A stretch of 64,000 nucleotides of DNA, from positions 124,001 to 188,000 of the forward strand of contig NZ_JACHXD010000008.1 in NCBI RefSeq assembly GCF_014191875.1, written 5' to 3'. A model generated the notes under the pieces. It was not told the DNA's origin and did no database searches. It saw only the letters and a list, made by a program, of their open reading frames with translations. Shown here one piece after another: positions 44,433-55,471 of this stretch (the first letter of the stretch is position 1; each line of letters starts with the position of its first letter). The DNA is from Pseudoduganella violacea. Its GTDB lineage: Bacteria > Pseudomonadota > Gammaproteobacteria > Burkholderiales > Burkholderiaceae_D. Position numbers and translations under genes: made by a program.

Positions 44433-45083
44433 TTACTTGGTGCCGAAGATGCGGTCGCCGGCATCGCCCAGGCCAGGCACGATGTAGGCGTGATCGTTCA
44501 GGTGGCTGTCCAGCGAAGCGCAGTAGATCTTCACGTCCGGATGCGATTTCTGGAACACCTCGATGCCTTCCGGCGCGGCCACCAGGGCCAGGAAGATGAT
44601 CTGGTCGTCGCTCACGCCACGGTTTTTCAGCACGTCCACGGCGTGCACGGCCGAATTGCCGGTTGCCACCATTGGATCGCACAGGATGAAGATGCGGTCG
44701 ACCAGGTCCGGCAGACGCACCAGGTATTCCACCGGCTGGTGGGTATCCGGGTCGCGGAACACGCCGATATGGCCGACGCGGGCCGAGGGCACCAGGTTCA
44801 GCAGACCATCGCTCATACCGATGCCGGCACGCAGAATCGGCACCACGGCCAGCTTCTTGCCGGCGATCACAGGCGCGTCGATGGTCATCAGCGGGGTTTC
44901 GATTTCGCGCGTGGTCAGCGGCAGGTCGCGGGTGATTTCATATCCCATCAGCAGGGTGATCTCTTTCAGCAGCTCACGGAAGGTGCGCGTGGACGTAGCC
45001 TTGTCGCGCATATGGCTGAGCTTGTGCTGAATCAGGGGATGGTCGGTGATAAATAGATTCGGGAAACGTGGATCTTGTTTCAT
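44433..45083 (-). CDS. upp: Uracil phosphoribosyltransferase
   Basis: 216 residues from the ATG at 45083 (AAGAG 5 bases upstream). [22 protein letters not shown] and the PRPP loop [13 protein letters not shown] mark [19 protein letters not shown] and [13 protein letters not shown] end it. It salvages uracil with PRPP to UMP. Confidence 0.95.
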   Translation of the reverse strand: MKQDPRFPNLFITDHPLIQHKLSHMRDKATSTRTFRELLKEITLLMGYEITRDLPLTTREIETPLMTIDAPVIAGKKLAVVPILRAGIGMSDGLLNLVPSARVGHIGVFRDPDTHQPVEYLVRLPDLVDRIFILCDPMVATGNSAVHAVDVLKNRGVSDDQIIFLALVAAPEGIEVFQKSHPDVKIYCASLDSHLNDHAYIVPGLGDAGDRIFGTK

Positions 45084-45198
45084 AGTTACTCTTTTTATAT
45101 TAAGTACATTGGCTTGTATACCCGGCATTATCCCAGCCGGAGCCGCAGCCTGTCTATGTTTGGGCCGATAAAAAGCCCGACCCGCCTGGAGCGCCGGT

Positions 45199-46950
45199 TC
45201 AAACCTGCAAGGCGCGCGCCAAAATGGCGGCGCAGTCCGTCTCCGGCGGCAAGCGGCCGTATGCCCCGCCCGGTTCGCGCGCCAATCGCGAGGCCACGAA
45301 GGCCGAACTGACATAGGCCGGCGCATGGCGCAGCAGCAGGCCGGCCTGCACCGCCAGCACGATGCGTTCGGCCAGCAGGCGCGCGCCGAACTCGGCGTCG
45401 GCAGCCTTGTTCAGCGCATCGGCGGCGGCGCTTGCGGTATCCGCCGCTGCGCGGCCAGTGTTTGCCAGCCCGGCCAGCTCTGCCAGCAAAACCGAGCAGA
45501 ACCCGCTGTAAACCGTATTCGCGGCGCCGGCCAGGCCCAGCTCGGCCGCCAGCGCGATCGCGCCATCGGGCGACCGCGAGAAGGCGCGCAGCACGTCCAG
45601 GCACATCACATTGCCCGAGCCTTCCCAGATCGAATTGACTGGAAATTCGCGATACAGCCGCGCCAACGGTCCATCCTCGACATAGCCGCTGCCGCCGAGC
45701 ACCTCCATCGCCTCGGCGCCGAAACCGGGGCCGCGCTTGCAGATCCAGTATTTGCCGGCCGGCGTCAGGATGCGCGCCAGCATGGTTTCTGCCGGGTCGT
45801 CCGCATGGTCGAAGCAGCGCGCCAGCCGCATGGCGAAGACGGTGGCGGCCTCCGATTCCAAGGCCAGATCAGCCAGCACATTGCGCATCAGCGGCTGCTC
45901 GGCCAGCGGCTTGCCGAAAGCATGGCGCTGGCGCGCGTGGTGGATGGCCTGGGCCAGCGCGGCGCGCATGATGCCGGTGCTGCCCAGCACGCAATCGAGG
46001 CGGGTGTGGCTGCCCATTTCCAGGATGGTGGGAATGCCGCGCCCCGGCTTGCCCAGCAGCCAGCCGTAGGCGCCGGTGAATTCTACTTCGGATGAGGCGT
46101 TCGAGCGGTTGCCCAGCTTGTCCTTCAGGCGCTGCACGCGGATCTGGTTATGGCTGCCGTCCGGCAGAAAGCGCGGCAACAGAAAACAGGACAGGCCAGC
46201 GCTGCCGCCATGCTCGGTCTGCGCCAGCACCAGGTGGGCGTCGCACTGCGGCGCCGAGAAGAACCATTTATGGCCGACGATGCGGTAAACCTGCGCGCCC
46301 TCCTCGCCGAACACGCGTTCCGCCTCGGCCGCGCTCACTGCTTCGGCAAAGCTAGTATTACTACGCACATCGGAGCCGCCCTGCTTCTCCGTCATGCCCA
46401 TGCCGATCAGGACGCCGCGCTTGCGCGCCATCGGCAGCGGCCGCGGATCGTATTCGCGCGACAGGATCTTGGGCAGCCAGCGCTCGGCCAGCGCGGGCGA
46501 CTGCTTCAGCGCCGGCACACTGGCATACGTCATGGTCACCGGGCATTGCGAGCCGTTTTCCAGCTGGCCGAACAGGATGTAGCGCGCCGCGCGCAGCACC
46601 TGGCCGCCGGCCTCGCGCCCATCCCAGGGCGAGGCGTGGGCGCCGTATTCGATCAGCATCTTCATCAGCGCATGCCAGGCCGGATGGAATTCGATCTCGT
46701 CGATGCGCTGGCCGTTGCGGTCGAAATTGTGCAACTGGGGAGAATTGCGGTTGGCCTGGCGCGCCAGATCGAGAATCTCGCTCCGTCCCAGCATCTCGCC
46801 GAGCGCGGCCAGGCCGTCGCTGGCGCCGGCATCGATGGCCTGGCCCTCGCGCGCCACCGCCTCGCACAGAGCCGGATCGCAGCGGAACAGGTTCACATTG
46901 CCGAACGGCGCAACCTGATTATGGATTTCATGCGTATCGAATGGGTTCAT
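45199..46950 (-). CDS. aidB: AidB-like acyl-CoA dehydrogenase (DNA alkylation response)
   Basis: 583 residues from the ATG at 46950. Longer than ordinary acyl-CoA dehydrogenases and with the AidB marks [35 protein letters not shown] segment and [15 protein letters not shown]. In E. coli AidB is a flavoprotein of the Ada response that binds DNA. No ada or alkB gene is nearby, so a role in isovaleryl-type acyl-CoA oxidation also stays open. Confidence 0.88.
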   Translation of the reverse strand: MNPFDTHEIHNQVAPFGNVNLFRCDPALCEAVAREGQAIDAGASDGLAALGEMLGRSEILDLARQANRNSPQLHNFDRNGQRIDEIEFHPAWHALMKMLIEYGAHASPWDGREAGGQVLRAARYILFGQLENGSQCPVTMTYASVPALKQSPALAERWLPKILSREYDPRPLPMARKRGVLIGMGMTEKQGGSDVRSNTSFAEAVSAAEAERVFGEEGAQVYRIVGHKWFFSAPQCDAHLVLAQTEHGGSAGLSCFLLPRFLPDGSHNQIRVQRLKDKLGNRSNASSEVEFTGAYGWLLGKPGRGIPTILEMGSHTRLDCVLGSTGIMRAALAQAIHHARQRHAFGKPLAEQPLMRNVLADLALESEAATVFAMRLARCFDHADDPAETMLARILTPAGKYWICKRGPGFGAEAMEVLGGSGYVEDGPLARLYREFPVNSIWEGSGNVMCLDVLRAFSRSPDGAIALAAELGLAGAANTVYSGFCSVLLAELAGLANTGRAAADTASAAADALNKAADAEFGARLLAERIVLAVQAGLLLRHAPAYVSSAFVASRLAREPGGAYGRLPPETDCAAILARALQV

Positions 46951-47227
46951 CGCGCCGCCTCCAAAGCTGGAGGTCCAGACTAGCGCAAAGCAAGGGAAGC
47001 GGCAAGCGCGCGCACCAGCCTGCACGCGGCTTGGCGGGCCGGATCAAGCTGCCCAACAAAACATCAGCGCAGAAGGTTTTGCAGGAATAAAATAGTGTTT
47101 TACGCTTCCCGATAAGAAAAATAAGGAAAAGCAGCAAGGATATTGCTTTTTTTCATGTAATTTAACTCCCATCAGTGATACATTTCGTTCTGGTTTTGCA
47201 AGTTTCACAGGCCATGACGCATTAATA

Positions 47228-49012
47228 ATGGCATGTGAACAAAGTGATATGCAGAAATTGAAAGATCAGACCGAAACAATGCTCTCCAGCCCAGCCAGCG
47301 TTCCCGAACGCGAACATCGGAATGAGATCGACCGGCTTCTGGAAGAAGCTGGCGATATCGTATTCCGCACTACCCTGCTGGGCCAGATCCTGTTCGCCAG
47401 CCAGCGCAGCGCCACCTTGCTGGCCGCGCCGCGCGAACTCGAAGGCCAGATGCTGGCCGGCGTGGTGGCCGACAGCGACCAGCCAGTGCTGAAAACGGCG
47501 TTGGCCGGCGTGGTGCAGGCCCAAGCCGCGAGCAAGGTCGAACTGCGTTTGCGCACGCCCGACCTGGACACCTGGTTCGAGCTGCGCGTCTCCCTCTACC
47601 GCAATGCCGAGGGCGCGCAAGAGCTGCTGCTGGTGGGCCGCGACATGACGACCCAGCACGCGACCGAGGAAAGATTGCGCCATATGGCGACCCACGATGC
47701 GCTGACCGAGTTGCCCAACCGGCTGCTGCTGTCGGACCGCATCCGCATGGTGATCGCCCATGCGCGCCGTTCCGGCCAAGGCTTCGCGGTGGCGACCATC
47801 GGCCTGGATAGTTTCAAGAAAGTCAACGACGGCCTGGGTCATCCGGTGGGCGACGCCGTGCTGCGCGAAGCGGCCGCGCGCCTGCGCAAGACCCTGCGCG
47901 ACAGTGACACCCTGGCCCGCGTCGGCGGCGATGAATTCGTGGCCGTGCTGCCCGGCACCGCCAGCGAGGCGCAGATCAAGCTGGTCACGGGCCGCCTGCT
48001 GGCGACCCTGCAGTCGCCCTTCGAAGTCGAAGGCCATACGATTTATGTCGGCGCCTCGGTCGGCGTCTCGGTCTATCCCCAGCACGCGGAAGACGAAGTA
48101 CGCCTGGTGGCCAATGCCGACGCCGCCATGTCGCGCGCCAAGGAGACCGGCAAGGCGCGCTGCGTGGTCTACAGCCCGCGCCACAGCGGCCCGCCGGAGC
48201 ACGATATTTCGCTGGAAGCGGCCATGTTCCAAGCCGTGCGCGAGGGCGAGTTCATGCTGTATTACCAGCCCATCGTCAACGCCGTCACGCGCGATATCGA
48301 GGGTTTCGAAACCCTGATGCGCTGGAAGCATCCGACCCTGGGCATGGTGCCGCCGGCGCGTTTCGTGCCAATTGCCGAAACCAATGGCTTGATTAATCTG
48401 CTCGGCGCCTGGGCTTTAAAATCGGCTTGCGTCCAGCTGAAACAATTTCAGGAAGTGGCGAGGCGGCCGCTATATATCTCTGTTAATATCAGCCCCCGGC
48501 AATTCCGCAATGATAAATTCCTGGATGTGCTCGACGATGCGATTACATTCTCCGGCCTCGCTGGTGAACAATTGGTTTTAGAAATTACTGAAGGCACGCT
48601 GATGATCGATCCGGTGCACGCCGAATCCATCCTCAGCAAAATGGCCGAGCGCAAGGCGCGCATCGCCATCGACGATTTCGGCACCGGCTACTCTTCGCTG
48701 GCCTATCTGAAGCGCTTCCCCATCTCCGTGCTGAAAATCGATCGCGCCTTCATCCGCGACCTGCCCGGCTCGGAAAAGGACGGCGCCATCTGCAACGCCG
48801 TGCTGGACCTGGCCAAGCACTTGAATCTCTCGGTGGTGGCCGAGGGCGTGGAAACCGACGAGCAACTGCGCTACGTGCAGGAACGCGGCTGCCACTATAT
48901 CCAAGGCTACCTGACCGGCAAACCGATGGCCGCCAATGTAGCGCTGGCCGCGCTGAAAGAGCGCACCTACGCCAATCTGCGTCCGGAAGAACAACGCCAG
49001 GTGCAGCAATGA
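47228..49012 (+). CDS. PAS-GGDEF-EAL c-di-GMP protein
   Basis: 594 residues from 47228; an ATG at 47249 is also possible. A PAS-like domain at about 35-145, GGDEF at about 150-310 with VGGDEF intact (near 231), then an EAL domain in which EAL reads ETL (GFETLMRW, near 358) while NISPRQF, LEITEG, DDFGTGYSSL and KIDRAF are kept. Cyclase activity looks possible; phosphodiesterase activity is likely if the ETL change is tolerated, as it is in some family members. No membrane helix. It overlaps the HDOD gene by ATGA. Confidence 0.9.
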   Translation: MACEQSDMQKLKDQTETMLSSPASVPEREHRNEIDRLLEEAGDIVFRTTLLGQILFASQRSATLLAAPRELEGQMLAGVVADSDQPVLKTALAGVVQAQAASKVELRLRTPDLDTWFELRVSLYRNAEGAQELLLVGRDMTTQHATEERLRHMATHDALTELPNRLLLSDRIRMVIAHARRSGQGFAVATIGLDSFKKVNDGLGHPVGDAVLREAAARLRKTLRDSDTLARVGGDEFVAVLPGTASEAQIKLVTGRLLATLQSPFEVEGHTIYVGASVGVSVYPQHAEDEVRLVANADAAMSRAKETGKARCVVYSPRHSGPPEHDISLEAAMFQAVREGEFMLYYQPIVNAVTRDIEGFETLMRWKHPTLGMVPPARFVPIAETNGLINLLGAWALKSACVQLKQFQEVARRPLYISVNISPRQFRNDKFLDVLDDAITFSGLAGEQLVLEITEGTLMIDPVHAESILSKMAERKARIAIDDFGTGYSSLAYLKRFPISVLKIDRAFIRDLPGSEKDGAICNAVLDLAKHLNLSVVAEGVETDEQLRYVQERGCHYIQGYLTGKPMAANVALAALKERTYANLRPEEQRQVQQ

Positions 49013-50502
49013 ACGGACAATTCATCGCCGGTACCAAGCTGGGCGAAAAGACCCTGAACAAGCTGTGGGAATGCACCCGGCTGCAGGGCGATATGCCGGG
49101 CTTCGCCAAGGCCATCACCGCCATCCTGGGCGCCATGCGCGGCGAAGACGACCAGGAATTCAGCATGGCCGGCACCGTGCTGTCCGATCCCGTCTTGACG
49201 CAGAAAGTGCTGCGCCTGGCGAACAGCAGCATGTATTCCGCCTTCGGCCAGCACGTCAACACCATCACCAAGGCCGTGCTGGTGCTCGGCACCGAGGCGA
49301 TCGGCCACCTGGCCCTGGGCTTGAAGCTGATCGAAGAGCTGTCGAACGCCTCGCCCGATTCCGGCATCGCCCATATCGAGATGGAAAAAGCGGTATTGGC
49401 CGGCATGGTGGCGCGCGAAGTGGCCGGCAGCGCCGATCCGCGCTCGGCGGAAGAAGCCGTGGTGTGCTCCATGCTGCAAACCCTGGGCCGCATGATGCTG
49501 ACCTTCTATATGCCGGAGCGCTGGACCGAGCTGCAGGAACGCGCCGGCGAAGGCAAGGAAGGCGATGCCGCGCTGGAGCTGCTGGGCCTGAGCATCGAGG
49601 AAATCGGGCGCGCCACGGCCATCCACTGGGGCTTGCCGAAAAACCTGATCGCGGGCATGCGCAATGTCGGCCCGATCGATCCCGACGCCGGCATCGGCCA
49701 CCAGGACTGGATCGCCGGCATCTCCACCATGTCGCGCCTGTGCGCCGAGTCGCTGTGGCACGACAATGAAGCCGGCGCCGCCGAGGTGCTGCGCCTGACC
49801 GAGGACTATGCCGGCATGCTGGGCGTCTCGCCGCAGCAGCTGCAGACGGCCATCGAACAGGCCAAGGTGGTGGCGGCGGCCGATCTGTCGATCGCGCCCC
49901 TGTCCAAGCCCGCCGAGCGGCGCGCCAAGGCGCTGGCCCGCACGCGCCAGCGCCAGGAGGGCAATAAGATCCTGCTCAGCGGCTTGGCCGATATGCGCGA
50001 CGTGGTCGATAGCGCCAGCCCGGGGCAGATGGTGTCGATCGCGCTGGAAACCGTGTTCCAGGGCCTGGACTTCTCGCGCGCCGTCGCCTTCGTGCACAAC
50101 CGCCGCGAAGGCCGCTACGCCGCGCGCATGTGCTTCGGCGAAGGCATGAAGGAAAAACTGGGCCAGATGGTGTTTGACGACGCCTATGAACCGAACGTCT
50201 TCCATGCGGCGCTGACCAGCGACCGCGTGATCTTCATCGAAAATGCGCACGATCCGAAGTTTGCCGCCAAGCTGCCGGCATGGTGGAAAGCCACCCTGTC
50301 CGAGGCGCGCAGCTTCATCGTGCTGCCGCTGTCGGCGCATGGTCATCCGGCGGGCTTCATTTACGGCGACTGGGACGAGTCCTTCCCGCCGATCGAATTG
50401 AGCCAGACCGAATTCAGCCTGCTCAACGATATGCGCGCCCTGGTTGCCAAGGCGGTCGAGCACCGCCAGCAGCTGGAAACGGCCAGCAACCGCGTGGCCT
50501 GA
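49009..50502 (+). CDS. HDOD domain protein with C-terminal GAF-like domain
   Basis: 497 residues. HDOD domain at about 25-230 (AGTVLSDPVLTQKVLRLANSS, IGRATAIHWGLPK), followed by a region of about 150 residues that looks GAF-like (LVDSASPGQMVSIAL-type start, IVLPLSAHGHPAGFIYGDW). HDOD proteins lack the metal-dependent phosphohydrolase residues and usually act in signalling. Translational coupling to the GGDEF-EAL gene suggests a shared c-di-GMP pathway. It abuts the convergent MFS gene. Confidence 0.88.
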   Translation: MNGQFIAGTKLGEKTLNKLWECTRLQGDMPGFAKAITAILGAMRGEDDQEFSMAGTVLSDPVLTQKVLRLANSSMYSAFGQHVNTITKAVLVLGTEAIGHLALGLKLIEELSNASPDSGIAHIEMEKAVLAGMVAREVAGSADPRSAEEAVVCSMLQTLGRMMLTFYMPERWTELQERAGEGKEGDAALELLGLSIEEIGRATAIHWGLPKNLIAGMRNVGPIDPDAGIGHQDWIAGISTMSRLCAESLWHDNEAGAAEVLRLTEDYAGMLGVSPQQLQTAIEQAKVVAAADLSIAPLSKPAERRAKALARTRQRQEGNKILLSGLADMRDVVDSASPGQMVSIALETVFQGLDFSRAVAFVHNRREGRYAARMCFGEGMKEKLGQMVFDDAYEPNVFHAALTSDRVIFIENAHDPKFAAKLPAWWKATLSEARSFIVLPLSAHGHPAGFIYGDWDESFPPIELSQTEFSLLNDMRALVAKAVEHRQQLETASNRVA

Positions 50503-51678
50503 TCAGGCCACGCCCGCCGGCTTGCTTCCGGGCTGGCTGCGTGCCTGCCAGCGGAAAGACAGCGCGGCGGCGCCCAGCGACAGCGCCGCCAGTCCCGACG
50601 CCACATAGTAGACCGATTCCGGTCCCATCTTCTCCCAGCACTGCGACAGGAACAGGCCGCCCAGCGTGCCGCCCACGCCATAGGAAATGCTGATGTAGAG
50701 GGCCTGGCCGCGCGCCTGCAAGGGGCCGGCGAACCAGCGCTGCATGGTCATCACGGACGAGGAATGATGCAGGGCGAAAGTGGCCGCATGCAGCAGTTGG
50801 GCCGCGAGCAGCAGCGCCAGCGACGTTGCGCCGGCGCCGATCAGGGCGAAGCGCAGCACGGCCACCGCCAGCGTCAGATACAGCATGCGCCGCGCGCCCC
50901 AGCGCTTGAACAACGGCGCCTGGAAATAGAACAGCAGCACTTCAGCCACCACGCCCAGCGACCACATGGCGCCGATCATCGCCTTGCTATACCCTGCCCG
51001 CTCCAGATACAGCGAATAGAAGGTGTAGAGCGAAGTATGGGCCGCCACCATCAAGGCGGTCGACAGGAAGAAGGCCAGCACCTCGCGCTGGCGCAGCACG
51101 CTGAGCAAGGCTGGCGGCGCTTCCCGGTGCGGCGGGCGCGGCACGTCCTTGAGGCGGAAGGCGGCGCCGAAGACGCACAGCAGCAGGCCGCCCGCCACCC
51201 AGGGCAAGGCATTGGTGCCGTAGGCGTCGAGGGCGAACGCCGCGCCCATCGAGGAAATGATGAAACCGATCGAGCCCCATAGCCGAATACGTCCATAGTT
51301 ACTTAGGTCGCCGCGCATCTCGGACAGCATCAGCGCCTCGCAGATCGGTCCCTGCGCGCTGGTGAAGAGATTCAGGAGCACCATGGCGATAAAGAAGTGG
51401 ACGAAGGTAAAGCCGAAGAAGAAGCCGGAAAACGCCGTCAGCGCGGCCGCGCCGGTCAGGCGCAGCACCAGCACGCGGCGTTCGGAATGGTCGGCCACAT
51501 AGCCCCAGACATTCGGCCCGAAAATGCGCAGCACCTGGATCAGCGACATCAGCACGCCGATCTGCGCCACCGTCATGCCCTTGCCGGCGAAGAACAGGCT
51601 GGCGTAGGTGGAGAACGTACCGGCGTGGGCGTAATAGCAGAACAGGAAGAGCGCGAAACTGACGGACTGGCTAGGCAT
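50503..51678 (-). CDS. MFS transporter (phenylpropionate permease/HcaT-like)
   Basis: 391 residues from ATG 51678 (MPSQSVSFALFLF). Twelve hydrophobic segments and the MFS_1-like layout of the PPP family: YASLFFAGKGMTVAQIGVLM, NVWGYVADHSERR, GRIRLWGSIGFI. Substrate probably a small organic acid or aromatic compound; not certain. It follows aroC by 72 bases on the same strand. Confidence 0.82.
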   Translation of the reverse strand: MPSQSVSFALFLFCYYAHAGTFSTYASLFFAGKGMTVAQIGVLMSLIQVLRIFGPNVWGYVADHSERRVLVLRLTGAAALTAFSGFFFGFTFVHFFIAMVLLNLFTSAQGPICEALMLSEMRGDLSNYGRIRLWGSIGFIISSMGAAFALDAYGTNALPWVAGGLLLCVFGAAFRLKDVPRPPHREAPPALLSVLRQREVLAFFLSTALMVAAHTSLYTFYSLYLERAGYSKAMIGAMWSLGVVAEVLLFYFQAPLFKRWGARRMLYLTLAVAVLRFALIGAGATSLALLLAAQLLHAATFALHHSSSVMTMQRWFAGPLQARGQALYISISYGVGGTLGGLFLSQCWEKMGPESVYYVASGLAALSLGAAALSFRWQARSQPGSKPAGVA

Positions 51679-51750
51679 GGCGGAGCGCCTCGCGGCGCGG
51701 TAAAAACAAAGGCCGCGCGTGGCGGCCATGAATCAAGGAAGCCGAAACGC

Positions 51751-52854
51751 TTACTTGTGCTTCGAAATATCCGGCGTGGACACGCGCACATCGCCGCACT
51801 GGGCGCGGTGCATCAGGGCGTGGTCCATCAGCACCAGGGCCAGCATCGCTTCGGCGATCGGCGTGGCACGGATGCCGACGCAGGGATCGTGGCGGCCGAA
51901 GGTTTCCACCATCACCGGATTGCCGTCCTTGTCGATGGAGCGGCGCGGCGTGCGGATCGAGGACGTGGGCTTGATGGCGATCGAAGCGGTGATGTCCTGG
52001 CCGGTCGAAATGCCGCCCAGGACGCCGCCGGCGTTATTGCCGACAAAGCCTTGCGGCGTCAGCTCGTCGCCATGTTCCGAGCCTTTCTGCGCGACACAGC
52101 GGAAGCCGGCGCCGATCTCCACGCCTTTGACCGCGTTAATGCCCATCATGGCGTAGGCAATGTCGGCGTCGAGCTTGTCGTAAATCGGCTGGCCCAGGCC
52201 CACCGGCACGTTCTGCGCCATCACCTCGATGCGCGCGCCGATGGAATCGCCATCGCGGCGCAGCTGGTCCATGGCCTCTTCCATGCGCGCGATCAGGGCC
52301 GCGTCGCCGGTGGCGGCGAAGAAGGGATTGTCGGCCACATGTTCCCAGCCCTGGAAAGGAATCTCGATATCGCCCAGTTGGCTCATGCAGCCCATGAAGA
52401 CGGTGCCGTACTGCTGCTTGAGCCACTTCTTGGCAATCGCCGCCGCGCCCACCACCGGCGCCGTCAGGCGCGCCGAGGAACGGCCGCCGCCGCGCGGGTC
52501 GCGCACGCCGTACTTATGCCAATAGGCGTAGTCGGCATGGCCGGGACGGAAGCTGTCGACGATATTGCCGTAATCCTTGCTGCGCTGGTCCTGGTTGCGG
52601 ATCATCAGCGCAATCGGGGTGCCGGTGGTCACGCCCTGGTAGACCCCGGACAGGATCTCCACCGTGTCCGGCTCCTGGCGCTGGGTGACGTGGCGCGAGG
52701 TGCCGGGCTTGCGGCGGTCCAGCTCAGGCTGGATATCGGCCTCGGACAATTCCAGCCCCGGTGGGCAGCCATCGATTACGCAGCCGATCGCCGGGCCGTG
52801 GGATTCGCCAAAAGTGCTAACGGAAAAGAGTTTGCCAAAAGAGTTGCCGGACAT
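51751..52854 (-). CDS. aroC: Chorismate synthase
   Basis: 367 residues from the ATG at 52854. [20 protein letters not shown] and [27 protein letters not shown] are chorismate synthase signatures, with [11 protein letters not shown] near the end. It makes chorismate from EPSP with reduced FMN, last step of the shikimate pathway. Likely co-transcribed with the MFS gene. Confidence 0.96.
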   Translation of the reverse strand: MSGNSFGKLFSVSTFGESHGPAIGCVIDGCPPGLELSEADIQPELDRRKPGTSRHVTQRQEPDTVEILSGVYQGVTTGTPIALMIRNQDQRSKDYGNIVDSFRPGHADYAYWHKYGVRDPRGGGRSSARLTAPVVGAAAIAKKWLKQQYGTVFMGCMSQLGDIEIPFQGWEHVADNPFFAATGDAALIARMEEAMDQLRRDGDSIGARIEVMAQNVPVGLGQPIYDKLDADIAYAMMGINAVKGVEIGAGFRCVAQKGSEHGDELTPQGFVGNNAGGVLGGISTGQDITASIAIKPTSSIRTPRRSIDKDGNPVMVETFGRHDPCVGIRATPIAEAMLALVLMDHALMHRAQCGDVRVSTPDISKHK

Positions 52855-53131
52855 AATTTTCTTATCGTGGGTGGGCGGGAAAACAAGCCATTCTACCAGC
52901 CCTGCGCCCGCCTGCCCGCCTCCCAGTATCAAGTGCAAATTCCGCATGGAAACGACGTCCCATATATGCAAAATTTCTTATAAGAATTACACTGCTTTGC
53001 AGTACAATTCCACCTAAACTTGCATTAGGGAAGTCGGCGGTGTTGGGAAAGCGATGAATTAATCGTTCTCTTTAACAATTCGCTATATACTTAAACACAG
53101 AAACGCCCGTGCAATCCTGGAGAAGCCACAC

Positions 53132-55396
53132 ATGCCCCCATCGATCACGCCCCTTGACGAGAACGCCAAGGACGATCACGACGACCTGGTGTTTTTAGAG
53201 GAGCATCCGGCGCCCCAAGCGGCAGCCGCAACGCGCAGTGTCTGGCGGGTGATGATTATCGACGATGACGAAGACGTCCATTCCACGACCACCTTCGCCC
53301 TCGGCAACCTCGACATGCAGCATCGTCCGCTGGAGTTCGTGCACGCCTATTCGGCGGCGCAGGCGCGCGAGCTGCTGAAGCAGGAACAGGAAATCGCCGT
53401 CATCCTGCTCGACGTGGTGATGGAGCAGGACGACGCCGGCCTGCACCTGGTGCGCTATATCCGCGAAACGCTGCGCATGGCCGACGTGCGCATCATCCTG
53501 CGCACCGGCCAGCCCGGCTATGCGCCCGAGATCGACGCCATCCGCGATTTCGACATCAACGATTACAAGACCAAGTCCGAGCTCACGCGCATCAAGCTGT
53601 ACACCACGGTGACGGCGGCGATCCGCTCGTATGAACAGATCCGCAAGATCAACGACAGCCGGCGCGGCCTGAACCAGATCATCAACGCCAGCACCGAACT
53701 GATGGCGCTGCACGGCGTGCACAATTTCGCCGCCGGCGTGCTGGCGCAGATCGCCACCCTGCTGGGCCAGGAAGCGAGCGGCGTGCTGTGCGCCCAGGAG
53801 TGTCCGGACAGCGGCTGCCGCGAACTGCACGTGATCGCCACGGCCGGCCAGTACCGCCACCTGGAAAACGCGGTGATGACCACCACCATCGATGCGCGCA
53901 TGGCCGATTCGATGGAACGCACGCTGGCCGAGCACCGCAACCAGTACCGCGACGAATACGTCACCCTGCACTTCTCGGGCAAGGCCAGCCGCGCATTCGT
54001 CGCCTACCTGGACCTGCGGCGCGCGCCGACCGAACTGGAAGAGCGCCTGCTGGAAGTCTTCTGCGGCAATGTGGCCGTGGGCCTGGAGAATGTGGAACTG
54101 GTGTCGCACCTGCACAAGGCGGCCTTCTACGACACCCTGTCCAAGCTGCCCAACCGCACGCGCCTGATCGAGATCCTGGACGCCACACTGGCCGGCCCGG
54201 CCAAGCAGGACGCCACCCTGTCCCTGGTCGACCTCGATCACTTCGCCGAAACCAACGACGCCCTGGGCCACGAATTCGGCGACATGCTGCTGGTGGCGGT
54301 GGCGGCGCGCCTGCAAAACAGCCTGGGCCAGCAGCTCACGGTGGCGCGCATCGGCGGCGACATCTTCTGCCTGCTGGGCGACTCCAGCCAGATCAATCCA
54401 GCCTGCATCCTGTCGCTGTTCCAGACGCCGTTCAGCATCGAGGGCCAGGATGTGCAGCTGTCCGCCACCCTGGGCCTGGTGCGCCTGGCCGAGCATGACG
54501 GCAGCGGCGCCGATGCGCTGAAAGATGCCGACATCGCGCTGAAACGCGCCAAATCGCAGCAGCGCGCCGGCCACTTCTACTTCTCGCGCAGCATGGGCGT
54601 GGAAATCCGCGAACGCGTGCGCATGATGCACGCGCTGCGCACGGCCTTCGGCCAGAACCAGCTGTTTGTCGTGTACCAGCCGCAGATCGACCTGTTCTCG
54701 CGCCGCCCGGTCGGCGCCGAAGCCCTGCTGCGCTGGCAGACGCCGGACGGCAAATTTATCTCGCCCGACCGCTTCATCCCGATTGCCGAGTATTCCGGCC
54801 TGATCATCGAACTGGGCGAATGGGTGATGCGCACCGCCTGCCGCGAGCTGGTGGCGCTGCGCGCCGCCGGGCATGAAGACTTCACCATGTCGATCAATGT
54901 GTCGCAGGTGCAGTTCCGCCACCCGCACTTCCTCGATATGCTGCGCCGCGCCCTGAGCGATACCGGCGCGCCGCCCGAGTATGTGGAGCTGGAGATCACC
55001 GAATCCATGGCCATGGAAGAGCCGGACCTGCTGATCAAGATGCTGGCCCAGATCAAGCAGACCGGCGTCACCATCGCCATCGACGATTTCGGCACCGGCT
55101 TCTCCTCGCTGTCCTATCTGCAGCGCCTGCAGATCGACCGCCTGAAGATCGACCGCGCCTTCGTCACCGAAATCACCGGCTCGGCGCGCGGCAGCAGCAT
55201 CGCCGAGATGGTGATCCAGCTGGGCCGCAACCTGGGCCTGGCCGTGATCGCGGAAGGCGTGGAGGACGAGCGCCAGGCGCAGATCCTGCACACGCTGGGC
55301 TGTCCGCTGGCCCAGGGCTTCCTGTTCGCCCGTCCGATGACGAACCAGGCCCTGCTGGGCTGGCTCGGCAACGATGCGCTGGCCGGCGTGGCCTGA
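53132..55396 (+). CDS. REC-DUF3369-GGDEF(degenerate)-EAL response regulator
   Basis: 754 residues. Receiver domain (about 38-160) with IDDDEDVH, the phospho-Asp in ILLDVVME and Lys in NDYKTKSELT; a DUF3369 input domain (about 170-320); GGDEF domain with GGDIF near 406 in place of GGDEF, so no cyclase activity is expected; then an intact EAL domain (EALLRW near 529, NVSQVQF, LEITESMAMEE, DDFGTGFSSLSYL). The likely output is c-di-GMP hydrolysis, controlled by phosphorylation. No kinase is adjacent. A terminator follows. Confidence 0.9.
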   Translation: MPPSITPLDENAKDDHDDLVFLEEHPAPQAAAATRSVWRVMIIDDDEDVHSTTTFALGNLDMQHRPLEFVHAYSAAQARELLKQEQEIAVILLDVVMEQDDAGLHLVRYIRETLRMADVRIILRTGQPGYAPEIDAIRDFDINDYKTKSELTRIKLYTTVTAAIRSYEQIRKINDSRRGLNQIINASTELMALHGVHNFAAGVLAQIATLLGQEASGVLCAQECPDSGCRELHVIATAGQYRHLENAVMTTTIDARMADSMERTLAEHRNQYRDEYVTLHFSGKASRAFVAYLDLRRAPTELEERLLEVFCGNVAVGLENVELVSHLHKAAFYDTLSKLPNRTRLIEILDATLAGPAKQDATLSLVDLDHFAETNDALGHEFGDMLLVAVAARLQNSLGQQLTVARIGGDIFCLLGDSSQINPACILSLFQTPFSIEGQDVQLSATLGLVRLAEHDGSGADALKDADIALKRAKSQQRAGHFYFSRSMGVEIRERVRMMHALRTAFGQNQLFVVYQPQIDLFSRRPVGAEALLRWQTPDGKFISPDRFIPIAEYSGLIIELGEWVMRTACRELVALRAAGHEDFTMSINVSQVQFRHPHFLDMLRRALSDTGAPPEYVELEITESMAMEEPDLLIKMLAQIKQTGVTIAIDDFGTGFSSLSYLQRLQIDRLKIDRAFVTEITGSARGSSIAEMVIQLGRNLGLAVIAEGVEDERQAQILHTLGCPLAQGFLFARPMTNQALLGWLGNDALAGVA

Positions 55397-55416
55397 CGCA
55401 GCGCCGCTGCCCCAAT

Positions 55417-55446
55417 AAAAAACGCTACCGGGTGGTAGCGTTTTTT
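55417..55446. terminator. Bidirectional terminator after REC-EAL gene
   Basis: AAAAAACGCTACC-gggt-GGTAGCGTTTTTT, 13-bp stem, between convergent genes. Confidence 0.92.
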
Positions 55447-55471
55447 GTTTGAGCGGCTGGCGCAAGCCGGC

